DNA from: Steromphala cineraria
Taxonomy: Eukaryota; Mollusca; Gastropoda; Trochida; Trochidae
Assembly: GCA_916613615.1 (NCBI GenBank)
Contig: OU744721.1
Location: 54,880,747 to 54,944,746, forward strand
Reading direction: 5' to 3'
DNA length: 64,000 bases
Shown: piece by piece, positions 47,401-59,693 of the stretch
Layout: each line of letters opens with the position of its first letter
How positions within the stretch are numbered: the first letter of the stretch is position 1
Position numbers and translations under genes: made by a program
The notes under the pieces: model-generated
Databases searched by the model: none
What the model was told of the DNA's origin: nothing
What the model saw: the letters and a program-made list of their open reading frames with translations, nothing else

Positions 47401-50400
47401 TGACATCTTGAACAAAGAGCTTCAGAATAATCCAACTTCGCATTCTTTAAACAAAACACATAAAATATCAATGGCCTATTTTGTTTGGTTTCTTCAACAC
47501 CCTGTGCATGCAATTAATCATAATGATGTATTGTTATCTATGTAAAATGTTACTATTAATTGAGTTAGTTTATAATAAGTTTGCATGTTGATAAGTATAT
47601 TACTACCTAATTTTGTTGCCTGTCCAGGGTCATTTTGAGTTATTGATTTCAAGTGAAGGTCAAGGACATTATATTTTTCTTATTTCATTCGCACAGCTGA
47701 GGAAGACTGATGTCCTTCATTTCTCTAATGAGTCAATACTGTCTTATGATATCAAATCTCGTTTGAAGTGGATCGGTGTAGTATGAGGGTGATTTATACT
47801 GATATTCTGTAGAAGAAATATTGTTGTTTTAAAAAGTTATCAAAAGTATAATGTTTAAATGTGTTTAACATCACATTTTAAAGTAGTGTTCCAGAAATTA
47901 ATTTTGATTCATTTCAACTAATTCCCCTCATCATAAACATGTAAATGAATATAATTGATAAGGCAAGGGTTAAAGTAATGTTTTGGTTTTAATAAAAATT
48001 TGCTTTGAGCCTTAAAGAAAGTTGAAAGGTTAATTTTAACAGGCACTGTAAATCTTTTACACAGCATCATATGCATATTCTTCTTAGTTTATTCACGCTT
48101 CAAACCATTAGGCATAGTGACACTAATTGCTTCTGTCAAGGGCCACTTTGCAATGATTACACCATAATAAGTAAATGGAGAACTACAAGGACCAAAAACG
48201 TAATGTTGTTACGGGAATGACTATTTTGTTTCCCATGAGACTGACTTAATTGTGAAAGGAATCCATTTGGAACTAAGGCAATCATCAACATACTATTTGT
48301 TGTTTATTATTTGTTCCTAGTGTTGCTAGTCTGAGAGAACTTGTCATGTTACATTAGCTATAGCTTATACAATGAAACCTTTAATCAGAGAACTGCAAAA
48401 TGAGAAGACATCTTTTATATAAAGATCTTAGATAATATATTCAAAATTAAATAATGACATTACGAACATTTAATATATGTGTTTTGAGCATTCCATTCTG
48501 TTTAAAGATACTACTCATAAGCACTTTTTGCAATTTGCAATTGTTTAATATTAAACAAATAATGTTCTATATCAAAGTCATCGTCTATCAAAATGTAAAA
48601 TTTATCGTTCTTTCAATACATCAATACGTTGTCAGTTGAAAAAAATCCATATAAACTTATAATTATTTCGAATGCATTACAGATATTCATTAAGTTCAGT
48701 TAATCCTGCTTCATTCATCATAACAGAACAATAGCAGCCAGACACTGTGTATGGCCTGACACCACCTGTTCAATCGATATTGTTTAGAAAGGTTTTTTTT
48801 GTTTTTAATGACTTAAGAGAAATTGTTTAATTTTAAATGGCTATTTAACATAACGGAAACACAACAAAACACAACAAAATTGGATTGTGTTACTTGTTGA
48901 CAAAGCTCGCATGTATTTTACCTAAACATGACACAAGGCTGATCCTATATTATTGATAAGACCATTGCAATAAAGCTGGTAAATGGTCTATTCCAAACTA
49001 GTATTGATTTCATCGCTTTAAGCGTATCCTGAAATTTAATCCAGATGTTTGGATAATTGAATAGATTTTCTCGTTGATTTGTAACCTATCCTCTCAATCA
49101 GCCACTGATATTGCTCGTAACGTCAGTTATGTGTTTGGAATGGAAACGTAATCCATAAATGAGATTGCCAAGTACTCAAGTAGGTCGTGAGTGCAAGTGT
49201 GCAAAGTGTAAAACAACTACCCAAATTACTTAATGAGTATATGGTTTGTCTAGAATGGATTGTCATTGCATTCAAGGACTTAATCTCGTAATATGTTTCA
49301 CCATACTTTGTACAATCTTGTTCTATTCTTATAATGAAATTATTTCTAGATTGCACTTTTTCATTGCAACAATGAAACAATACATACTAAAGAGGCTTAT
49401 TTGCTTCTTCATTCAATAAATACATGTTGAAATGTGAAGACTGACTCATATGTTGTTATGGTAATGACTATTTGGGTTTCCTATGAGACTGACTAACTGG
49501 TAAGACAAATCCGTTTGAGACGTATTTCTAATTCAATCAACAACCTACAATTTATTGTTTGTAGTTATTATAGACTATAGTTATATCACAGACTCAAAGG
49601 ATTTGCAACATTATTTTATTCCATTCTTTGTGGATATGCAGGACAGTCCTGTGCGATATTATCCACATAAGAAACGTCTTCAGAATGCAGTGCAACTTTT
49701 TGCCTTTGACCGTGTTTCAGACTGACTTATAGTTGATGTCACCTGTGAACGAGACAAGGGGATTGTCAAGATTAATGGCAAACTTGTATCAACAATTGAA
49801 ATCAATAATAAATCAATATATATATGCCCTTTGGAACAGATGTCCTTCAAAAGCTGACAAGTTATCAATGACAAGTATTGATACAAAAAGTGAAGATAAT
49901 ACACTCTGTGATTGGAGATAGAAATTATCAGAAATCTAAGCGTACTAAACATTGCCTTTGAAACAGGCTCCATAGCCCTTTCACAAGGCTTTGAGGGCAA
50001 TAAGGATATGCCCTAACCATCAAACGACTTTCTCATGCGGTTTTGCACAGCAAATGGCAATTTAAGATCAGTGGACTGTAATCTTTAGAGCAGTTTTCAG
50101 TTATAGACTTATTTTTACAATTTGGACAGACCATCTTAAAAATCTGTGATCCTCTTGAATAAAGGACTAGTCTTCATTGCATCTTTGATACCACACAATA
50201 ATACATGCTCTGTGTCACCATTATCGAAGGATTGATTTTGTTGAAACAGAGGAATCACACCATTGAAGTTTCCAGTGTTGATTCTTGCACCGCGCCTGCA
50301 AGTCCTATTATTTTTTCCTTCAAAGGTTTTCCTTGATAAAATCTTAAAGATGAGGGTTTGTTGTATTGCATATGAAAAAAATTAACTAAAACCCGCCTTT

Positions 50401-50570
50401 TAAAATTGGCCCTTTGAACAAATCAATATAAATATATATTTTAATCAATTTGATTATAACACGCATTTCGATTTTTTAAGCAAAAATTTTTCTGTATTTC
50501 TTCTTTTTGCAATGAATAATGTGTTTTCCCTAAGGTTGCCTTATATTCATTGACTTAGTTGATAAATATT
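41450..50570. other. No gene recognised over 9 kb; weak internal duplications
   Basis: AT-rich. Short related stretches are 48195-48320 with 49450-49570 (TTTCCYATGAGACTGACTWA), and 42265-42300 with 46555-46595 (ACACAAAAGAACT). Open frames at 41413-41673 (minus), 42804-43094 (plus) and 46627-46818 (plus) have protein-like pieces but no splice-site pairs or recognisable domain, so they are not called. Confidence 0.45.
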
Positions 50571-52485
50571 AATTATTTGCGTCAGAAATCGAAGTTTTGG
50601 CGTAATAAATCTAACAATTTTAGATACAAGCTTAAGGTTCCAGCTGACAAAGGGAAATATCAGGATATTTAGTTTCAATTTGTCTGAGTTATTGTTAGTT
50701 TGTATCAATTAGCCATCGCAAGATGTGTTTAATTTTTATGTCTGCACCAACATATTCAACTGCTCTGAAAATAGATAAGCCTGATGAAATATAGGAAACC
50801 TATGCGTTAAATAATAATGTAATTTCCTTGAGGCTATCTTCTCTTTTTTATTAGTCATCACTTGGTTAAAAGCACCAACAACATACTTGAAGGTAACAAT
50901 GTATCAGCAAAGAAGGTAAACTTCATGATCCATTGCACCCATAATAATGTTATTGGTAACATGTGAAGTGATATTGATTTGATTTGATTCAAATTTTCTT
51001 AATATTTTTTATGTGAGATTTTCCTGAGAAATCGTAAAGGAATGTATCACGTTTTAAATGATTTCATACAAAATATTATGACATTATTGACAGAAATAGA
51101 AATCTTAATTACATTAATGGTTGTTACTGCCAGATTTATCAATGCTCTAAAATGTGAAACCATTTTATTTTCCCTTATTTCCAAACCATCCAAAAGTTAT
51201 AAAATATTATCTTTGTTTTTTGTCTATGTCAAATCATGTAGAGATACTATTCTCGTTTACCATTGATCCTAAATTACAAAGTTGCTTGTGACTATATATA
51301 TATACTAAGTTGGTGATATCAAACAAAAAGATAGTTAGCTATTCATTATAAATGCTAGAATACACAACAGAATGACATTTGTACATAAGGGATATATTTA
51401 ATATGTCAGTTCATCTGTTCTACTCCAGGAACTATTTTACACCATATTCCTAGTCTGATGTAATGCCGATATTCAATATAAGATATGTTGTATACAAATA
51501 ATGAAATCGAGTCTCATTTTTTTGCACCCACGGACGTAAATATTTAAGATCTCTTCTTCTCGTAACATCTTTGCAGAAACTTAATTAAAAGAAGCCAAAT
51601 AAAAAGATAGAAAAGCGATTGTCAGTGATAAGGTAGCCCTTGTGAAGTTTAGGTTAAGTTTTAGCATATTGTCTTTTTATGATGTAACTCAAATAATTCG
51701 TAAAATGAAGTCTGCAAGAAGTAATCCCTTGGAACAATGTAGGTCATAGTGGAATAATATTACATGATTACAAAACTATGGTACCGAGGCGCCATAAAAC
51801 AAACACAGTAGAGATGTCCTGAATGTTATTATCATTCACACTCTCCATATTTCCTTTGATAAACACATGGCTCTGTTTACTATTGGGCGTAGCGACAAGA
51901 GGTCTTGAAGCATACTAATGTACACTGCACGTTGTTATTAAGACATTTATTAACAAAGGGAGACACTTATCATAAATATGTTAGTAACTGTAGTATTATA
52001 GCAAGAGCATCCTTTCTTTCCTTTTCATTCTTTAGACATAAGTAGGTAACGAATTAATTTCATTTATTGAAATTTGATATTAACATTTCCTAAATATGCA
52101 ATTTATGTTTTATTAGAATAAAGAATTTCGAAAAATGAATATTGACAAATAAGAAGTAAAAACTAAATATGTTTTCTTTTGTCCAATATGCATATATATC
52201 TTTAATATACATTTGGATTGCTGATACTTGTATCAGTAAATTTGCAATTGCCTTTTCTCTGAAGTCACAGCATTTGATTAAGCTATCATTAATCATTAAA
52301 AATGTATTATACGCATATAAAAGACAACAATACTCGTTTGTGATATAAGCATTACAATGCATGCAAACAAACTTATTGAGTTCGTCTTCACGTCAACAAA
52401 CATTCCCATCAAAATTGTTTGCAATTTGCTGCTTAAGACAGAACATCAATGATTCTGTAAGGTTGAAATAATGACCGCTGACTGA

Positions 52486-52542
52486 GTGAATATCTGTGAT
52501 AACCATCGAGCCATCAGCGAGATGGTTATCACAGATATTCAC
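52486..52542. repeat. Hairpin with perfect 22-bp arms
   Basis: Arm GTGAATATCTGTGATAACCA, TC at 52486-52507 is exactly complementary to 52521-52542, with a 13-bp loop. It marks the left part of the insertion. Confidence 0.95.
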
Positions 52543-53018
52543 GAGTTATTATTATTTCACATACACTACATGGCTATTGTTAAAACTGTTTTCCATTTTT
52601 AATGAAAATATCAATATTAGCCGAATATACATGTAATTTTGTTGATAATGAGTTCAAAAGTGACAATGGTGTCTAGCATGGTTAACTTCAACTCCTGAGG
52701 AATGGATCAATTTCATTTAACACTGCACGTATTTCACGTGCAGTTGGAGATAATACTTGCGAAATTGTCGGTAAAACAATTCTAAGCCGTTTACCAACTG
52801 TGCATTTTCATTTTTTTACCGAGCTATTAACCTTAAAATGTCACACTGAACTGAACTATAAATATAGTCGCAAGCGACGACAAACGGATTCAGCGCTGTA
52901 TGGTGTTAATGTAATTCACAAAGGTAATGATTTCAGTCAAAAGGTTATGGGTTATAGTCTTTTGTTGATGGTTAACGCATTTTGCAAACATACAGTTATC
53001 AAATGCATTTAAAACGCA

Positions 53019-53350
53019 TGCAGGGTTGACAATATTCAGAGGTCCGTAACTCAATGTAAATGAAGTAACTAAATTTATTGTTAATTGTTAAAAGATTCTG
53101 TATTCTTCTAGCTTTCTAATGATATATGGAACAATGATTTATCGTCTATCAACTTTTTTCACATACCTGTATCCTAAGAAATCAAAACGAAAGCAGAATT
53201 GACAATATTCAAAGGGCCGTAACTCAATGTAAAACAAATATAGGAATTTACTGTTAAATTTCAAAAAAATCAATAGACTTTTGGCTTTCATATGATGTAT
53301 AGAACAAAGAGTTTTCATACGCCTTTGATTCGCTACGATATTTCAAACAT
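53019..53350. repeat. Imperfect tandem duplication, period about 174 bp
   Basis: Both halves begin GCAG(G/A)(G/A)TTGACAATATTCA followed by CCGTAACTCAATGTAAA and share diverged flanking sequence. Confidence 0.7.
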
Positions 53351-53722
53351 ACCCACCAAAACACCACATGTCCAAAATGGAAAGTTTGACCTCTTACCCT
53401 GACCGGAAATGACTGTTCGCGAGCGATTTTATTCTTTTATTTTTAGGACCTTGCCAATGTCTAACTCTCATGCAAAAATCATAAAATTCTATGTTCTGGT
53501 TTTTGAGTTATCTGCCCTTGAAGTTTGCGATTTTTAGATTTTGGTCAACTTGAAAAATCACAGCAAGAAAAGTATTAAAGTAAGGACTTTCTAAAGAACA
53601 AACTAAGAACTACAATGCTTCAGCTACCTTGAGTGTAAGTTTCAGATCTCTAGTGCAAGTATCTTCAGAGGAGAAGATTCTCAAAGGTGGGTGGGGTCGG
53701 CAATGGTCAAAAATGCACTAAA

Positions 53723-53736
53723 TCCAAGATGGCGGC
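53723..53736 (+). promoter_or_regulatory. YY1-type site CCAAGATGGCGGCC
   Basis: CAAGATGGCGGC is the strong YY1 consensus, followed by an E-box CACGTG at 53741. It lies 540 bp upstream of the ATG of the two-exon gene, a possible promoter element or part of the repeat. Confidence 0.4.
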
Positions 53737-54273
53737 CAAACCACGTGACCTACGAATTTTCCATGATTTGTTTTTTTGCAGCATTTTTGATTGCGCACAT
53801 TTAAAAAAAAAATTAGCTCTCTAAGTGCATTTTAAAAAAAAGTCAATGTTAAATTTTCGATTTTGGAATCGAACTGGACCTTTAATGTATAGGCCGAATT
53901 ATCCCAAAAGCTTATTGTCGCCTTTCCACAACAAGGTCTACCAGCCTGTGAAATTTGGCTTCGATAGCATCAGTCGTTTGGTAGGAATCCTGTTCACAAA
54001 AATCGTGGAAAAATAAAAATAATAAACACGCCAATAACAATAAGGATCTAGCCTTATGGCTGAATCCTTAATTAATTATTTTGATGCAAATTTTAAACGG
54101 ACGTCAATGAAATTTTGTTTGGTGGCAAATGATGTCAAATGTAATAATACGTCACTAGTCAAAAACTGTGTGGCTGCAGGGACGTCGTTTCCTCTTGTGA
54201 TGCACGGACGTCTTGTACGCCAAGTTGCTAAGCAACTCCTCAAAATTCACGTGCAGCACACAACCTAAAGCAC

Positions 54274-54372
54274 ATGGTTTCAAGAAGGTTGGTAGAATGG
54301 AGTGCTCTCCGCCGCTGGTGTCAAACAGATATATTTGCCGGTGTTTCGAGGTCTTTCCCGGAGGCAATTAAG
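54274..54372 (+). CDS. Exon 1 of a two-exon gene for a 131-residue protein
   Basis: ATG at 54274, 33 codons (M-V-S-R-R-L-V-E-W-S-A-L-R-R-W-C and on to F-P-E-A-I-K), donor ATTAAG|GTGAGA in phase 0. The stretch is CpG- and GC-rich for this window. The start is chosen as the only ATG in this frame. An overlapping frame on the minus strand (54367-54155) holds D-T-S-G-G-E-H-S-I-L-P-T-F-L, which faintly recalls a small-GTPase G3-like stretch, but it lacks an ATG and clear splice sites. An upstream open frame ends just before this ATG (54056-54268). Confidence 0.45.
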
Positions 54373-54803
54373 GTGAGATTGATCGCAAAGTTTACTTTAT
54401 TTGTTGTTTCATGTAATAGACTCGGAAATATGTTTAAAGCATTACAAGGAATCAAAAGAAGCATGTACGCATTTTCTGCTTTAGAAAATGCTTTTAGTAT
54501 TGTAATATGTATATAAAATGCAGACACATATGGGTATTAGCTAGATTTCTGACTTTGAGATCAGTTTGGTATTATTATTATCTTCAATAAATCTCGTGTG
54601 AACGTTGAAACTATCAATCGTCCATTAAACAATAAGATACTAAATTATACAAAAGTCGATGTTAGAAATGACAGTTCGAAACTTAAGTTACTATTTCGGG
54701 GAAAGCGTGATGATATGAAATATCCATGTATTTAAATGGAAATGTGTTTTTGTCAGCACTTGAAATCAGACTGTTAGTAGCGTTAAACCTTTGAATGTTT
54801 CAG

Positions 54804-55100
54804 GAACTACGCACGGATGATAGCTGGACAGTTAAATGTTTGCTGATACTGAAGTCAGCTTTCTTGTGCATTGTTTCGAAAGGACCATTTCAAATGCTTG
54901 TGACCTCCCGACAACTGACTTCTTATGAAGGATTTGGAACATTAATTGAAGAGAACACTAGCATAGATACTGAGGCCCAACGGGATTGTGTGTGGGAGTG
55001 TTTGATAAATGTAAATGTTTGCATGTTTCAAGGAAACCAAATAGAAAGAATTGAAAGCAGTATGAACATATATGAAAATGACTTCAAAAGTTCTCTGTAA
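54804..55100 (+). CDS. Exon 2 (terminal) of the two-exon gene
   Basis: Acceptor CCTTTGAATGTTTCAG, phase 0, 98 codons then TAA at 55098-55100. Residues include T-D-D-S-W-T-V-K-C-L-L-I-L-K, F-G-T-L-I-E-E-N and D-C-V-W-E-C-L-I-N-V. There is no signal peptide or transmembrane segment. Together with exon 1 it gives 131 residues. I do not recognise the family. The open length, the phase match and the AATAAA overlapping the stop support a real gene. Its placement inside an insertion raises the possibility of a mobile-element gene. Confidence 0.55.
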   Translation, partial: ELRTDDSWTVKCLLILKSAFLCIVSKGPFQMLVTSRQLTSYEGFGTLIEENTSIDTEAQRDCVWECLINVNVCMFQGNQIERIESSMNIYENDFKSSL

Positions 55101-55104
55101 TAAA
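55099..55104 (+). terminator. Polyadenylation signal AATAAA overlapping the stop codon
   Basis: AATAAA begins at the second base of the TAA stop; a T-rich stretch (TATTTTTTCTGTCTTTTG) follows within 30 bases as expected downstream. Confidence 0.55.
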
Positions 55105-55152
55105 GAGTATTTTTTCTGTCTTTTGTTTTCTTTTATTATCGTTCTTGCGGCC

Positions 55153-55237
55153 TTTGATATTCTTTAGAATGGCATATTGAAATAAAGACATAATATATCA
55201 CAGGTGAAAATCACAACAAATTCTAAAGAATATCAAA
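55153..55237. repeat. Inverted repeat with 18-bp perfect arms
   Basis: TTTGATATTCTTTAGAAT at 55153-55170 and its complement at 55220-55237, just after the polyadenylation signal. Confidence 0.9.
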
Positions 55238-55371
55238 AGTCACAATTAGAGGCAAAGGGTCATTTAGACCAGTAAGCTGAGGGTAAGTTTTTTTCGAGGT
55301 GCGATACGGTGAAGATGGAGAGGCGTAGCCGAGACATGTTCACAGTATCGAACCGAAAGGTCAGTTATTAA

Positions 55372-55398
55372 GAGGTTGGTTATCAGATAACCAACCTC
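55372..55398. repeat. Palindrome GAGGTTGGTTATC with 1-bp centre
   Basis: 13-bp arms around a single A; a third GATAACCAACCTC copy follows at 55401. Marks the right part of the 3-kb insertion. Confidence 0.95.
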
Positions 55399-58300
55399 GT
55401 GATAACCAACCTCCAGGTTGATCTGAGGTCAGTTATCTCAAAATTAAACATCCAGTCTCAAAGCTGGATAAATATTTTATTTTTGTACTCATCGAAATCA
55501 TCTTAACTCTATGAGGGAAACAAATTTGCACATCAAAAGATTCCAAAGAAGAATTATTGAATCATAAAATAGAGAGACGTTCACACGTGTAAACCATTGA
55601 TTTGATGACTCATGGTATTAAAAAATATAAATCATTAACCTTGCAGTCATAATAGTCTCTTCCTTGAAACTCTTCAGACATTACACCATGACTACAAAAT
55701 TGCAAATGCTGTTCAGGCGATGAATTATGCAAAACTAAGTCTAGATATTTGACACAACTTATCAGAGTTTTGAGACATGATATTCTTAACTAATCTGCAC
55801 TGGCCTTCTAGTATTTCATCTGTACTGAATCTTCCGAAGTGTAGAGAAGTGTTTTAATTTTTTTTAAGACTGGAGCTAAAAGTATTAAAAAGTCTGACTG
55901 ACTGTTCCTCATGCAGAAATGTCAAAATTTTGGATAATGTTATGAACTTAAAAGTGTGTCATTAATATTTTGTGGACATTAGTACATTTTATTATTTCTT
56001 GTTTGCGAAAATGTACAAAATATCATACCAGCAATACTTATTAAATGTTGCCTTTAAAATGTACTGATCTTTATACACACGTCATCGAGTATTTGCTTCT
56101 TTGGCGGTTTCATTTGGTTTTGATAAGACATATTTCATGGGATAGACTGTTGTGATTGACACTATTGTTTATTCATGATTGTACATGTCTAGCTGTCTTT
56201 TGAATAAATAAAACGATCTAAAACATGTTTGGAGATACTTCATCAGATAAACTATTGTGATTGATACTACTGTTTACTTATGTTGTAAATGTCTATCAGC
56301 TGTCTTTAGAATATATAAAGTGACCTAAACTGTGTCTTTAAGAATAGTCTTATGTTGTTGTTGGTAAACACAAGAGTGGCTGCTATGATTGATTGATCAT
56401 GTTAAAGTCAGAAAACTTGAGTTGAAAAGAATTGTGAAGAGAAATAAATCAGAGATTGAACAATTTGACATCCATGCTAAATCCGACGAAGGAAACTTAT
56501 TTTATATCCGCAGTGCATTAGTTTCACACTGAATGTTCACTGTCTCATACAACAATATATATATTCTGTTTACAGTGTCCTCAGTCCAGTACAACTGAGT
56601 ATACATTTACTACCTGTTATATGCAGCTAGTGTCTAAGCCCTGACAATAACGCTGAAGATATTGTTAAACACCAACCCCTTCACTTCTGCACTGTGTATT
56701 TTGAAGGCTAGTTGACATGAAATACGAGGCAACATGCAATTCGTGGATTGTTATGATGACCTCATGATGCCAGGTGGAATCATGCCACTTTTAGAAAACA
56801 GGTGGCTACAAGATTGGGCTATTTCCTGGACACAACACAGTTATGTGTCAGAACATAGTTCTTCAATACATGTAATCTTTTTATGATATAATTGATATGA
56901 TAAATAATGTCAATTGTCTGTTCCTAGATATGTGTTGTTTTCGTTAGTATAATGGATGAAATAAAAAATAATCTTTTTAACCTTGAATACCAATAGGCTA
57001 AGCTTCCGCTTATTGGGTTTTATAAGGGAATGAATTTTGAAAATATCATATTAATATTTTATATCATTTAATCTTACTACATGTATATTGATTTACTACA
57101 TTGGGTTTAATTTTTAAGTTCATTAAAAATTTAGGATATGTTGTTTATATTTATAAAATAATTAGAATTAGTGAAATTGAAACGTTTTTTTAAATCCAAA
57201 CATATTTTTTCAACATATTGAATAAAATTCGTACTAGAATATTTATTATTTAGAACTCAGAACTAAATAACTCATTCCATAAAGCTGTTTAAATGTTCTT
57301 ATAGATACAATTGCACTTAAGGCCAACATAAGAGCGTAAGAGCGTAAGAATATTTAAATTTAAAGTGATTTCAAGACTTAATTTGACAGCTCTTTTTGGA
57401 ATGTTAAAAGGTCATTTTTGAAGAAAGAAATCTAATTAATGGTACCATAGGTGACCTCAAGCTTAAAGAATACAATTTTAGAAAATCCGAATGAAGATTA
57501 CCTTGATTACTTAACTATTTTGGATTTACTAATAACATACAATTAATAAGTTCGAAACTTAGATGCTTTATTATAAGAGACAGACAAATTCAATTAACCT
57601 TTAGAGCACCGTTATTGAATTGGTAGCTGAGAAGTATGCTTACTTGATCAAGAGGTGCCAAAAACAAGTCTAGATTAACCGTCTGAAACTATTGCCTGAA
57701 ACTATTGCGGAGACGATTATTTGGCAAGAGCAGGCCTTAATGATACCTTGTGACGCAGTTGTCAAATATGTGTATCAGATAATTGCCTTTGGTATAGAAT
57801 TGTCCTAGAGAAGGCAATTTCCTGTCAGATAGCTGTCAAATATTCTTAAAGTAATATATATAAAATGTGAAGGAACTGTGTAGAATGATTCTAAGTAATT
57901 GTTCGTTGTTGTCATATATGTTTTCCCATGGACATTTTGTAAACAGAAAAAAGTTTTACATGTTAAATTTTCCTTTTCACACTGACTTGTAACTTGAATG
58001 TGTTATGTATTCTTGATAGCATGGCAATCTGGTATCCAATGCTTGCATAGGGGGATCATACGCATAACTTTCATGAGATAAAATTGACAATTGAATTTTT
58101 TTAATCAATGTTTTTAAAGAATTAATCTGAAGATGGGAGCAATTATGCAGCTGCATGCCAGTGTTTAAGGGGGCTAAAGCGTTGTCTTAGAAATTTACTT
58201 AGAAAAGTTTTATTACTTGATATTCAAGTATGTATGTCTTGAAATGACACTACTCCAGAGTGTACCCTACATGGTAAAAAAGCATACCAGTACAGGAGAG

Positions 58301-58434
58301 AAGAACCTCTTTTCGAAAGTAAAGTAATAGAATGTGTAGAATAATTTGTTTACTTCAATTCCTTGTCATGTATTGAGTATTATATATTTCGCTTCATGGA
58401 ACATCTATGGACTAAACTGTATTTTCCTTCTTCC

Positions 58435-58800
58435 CTTAAAGGGGCAGTAGCACGTTTTTCGATAATGTTATATTTTAAATATCTCACTGATAATTGTAAG
58501 TTAATGCTTAATGTATTAATTTGACAGTGTCAAAAATCACAATACACAAGCCAATCATCCATAGTCAGAGAACCAATTATACAGATTCACAAAAAGTCCA
58601 TTGGCCGCCATTTTTGTGTGAACACCTTTTATTCATTGTGTATAAGAAAAAGGAATCGCATGGCTGAATTTTACATTATATTTTTGAATTATAACTGCTT
58701 CTTTTAGTTGGATAACATTGTCTTTTAATTGGAACAATATATTTTCAATTTCCTGCCATCACCTTATGTCCCTCCTAAAAACGTTCTACTGCCCCTTTAA
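58435..58800. mobile_element. GGGGCAGTAGCACG-family MITE, full length
   Basis: Ends CTTAAAGGGGCAGTAGCACG and ACGTTCTACTGCCCCTTTAA. The left block II copy reads CATCTTCAGCTAATATAGAA at 39.08 kb, an empty site. Confidence 0.9.
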
Positions 58801-59485
58801 TATAGAAATCCTGCTAGTGTGTTGAGTACAGTTACATTTATCTAAAAACCAATTTGGTATATTTTATCAAATTGATGATCATCACTGCTTCAAGCTCTAA
58901 TGTAAAGATGCAGGTCCAATTCATCTGCAAAAACATGGAAACCAAAGGTTGATTACAGTTTCTATACCTGTCTGTTTCATTACACTAATGCAATCATATA
59001 AACTGGAACTATTGATGTATAGGCACACTGTAATCAAGTCCCTGAACAACCTCATTGAGTTGGTAGCTGAAATGTTTACAAAGAATAATGAATCAGTAAG
59101 AAATCTAATTACTCCTTACAATACCAAGATAAAGGTCAGCTATGTAATGAGTTTGGTTTAGAAAGGAAAACATAGAAGAACCAAAATAAAATTGGTTTGT
59201 GTGTAACCTTACTGTCTGATGAATGTCCTTTCATTGCAATTTATCTTGATATTATTCCAGGAAGGGCGCTAAAGTTTATCTCAGTCAGGAAGAGATGCAT
59301 ACACGTTGCATACATACTTACCTTAACTTTCTTATTAAAACAATAATGGTTGAAAACAACATTTCTATATACAACTTCACTACGATAATTCTCTTTCATG
59401 GTTTATATTAGTACACTGGAAAAACATTAAGCATCCCAATTCATTATCAGTACAATGTTTCAATGAAAGAAGCCGCAAAGAGGAA

Positions 59486-59693
59486 TCGCAATCTTGCTGT
59501 TAAGGAAAGAAAACACCACTGAGATAACATTTCAGATTCGCAATCTTGCTGTTAAGGAAAGAAAACACCACTGAGATAACATTTCAGATTCGCAATCTTG
59601 CTGTTAAGGAAAGAAAACACCACTGAGATAACATTTCAGATTCGCAATCTTGCTGTTAAGGAAAGAAAACACCACTGAGATAACATTTCAGAT
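59486..59693. repeat. 52-bp tandem repeat, 4 identical copies plus a partial
   Basis: Unit TCGCAATCTTGCTGTTAAGG ... GATAACATTTCAGAT. The left duplicate (about 39897-39950) has a single diverged copy, so the expansion is later than the block duplication. Confidence 0.95.

Larger units (their letters stand above)
52463..55440. mobile_element. Insertion of about 3 kb relative to block I left copy, with hairpins near both ends
   Basis: The left copy goes from AACATCAATGAATCTGG to TTAAACATCCATTCTC in about 150 bp, while here about 3 kb intervenes. Near the left end is a hairpin with 22-bp arms, near the right end a 13-bp-arm palindrome with GATAACCAACCTC repeated. The ends share ATAATGACC / ATAACTGACC and GATAACCA words in inverse orientation. 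It contains the two-exon gene, a tandem duplication and a 55.15-kb inverted repeat. Element class unknown. Confidence 0.5.
50571..55815. repeat. Segmental duplication block I, right copy
   Basis: Counterpart of 11542-16735. It lacks the elements at 12691-14402 and 15327-15682 but has an insertion of about 3 kb (52463-55440). Region 50571-52462 has no exon; a short (TA)n run is at 51293-51304. Confidence 0.8.

Noticed and set aside
54155..54367. Minus-strand frame with D-T-S-G-G-E-H-S-I-L-P-T-F-L, possibly a GTPase-like fragment
   Set aside because: No ATG (begins at TTG right after a stop), no good acceptor, no P-loop seen; the plus-strand exon with donor fits better.
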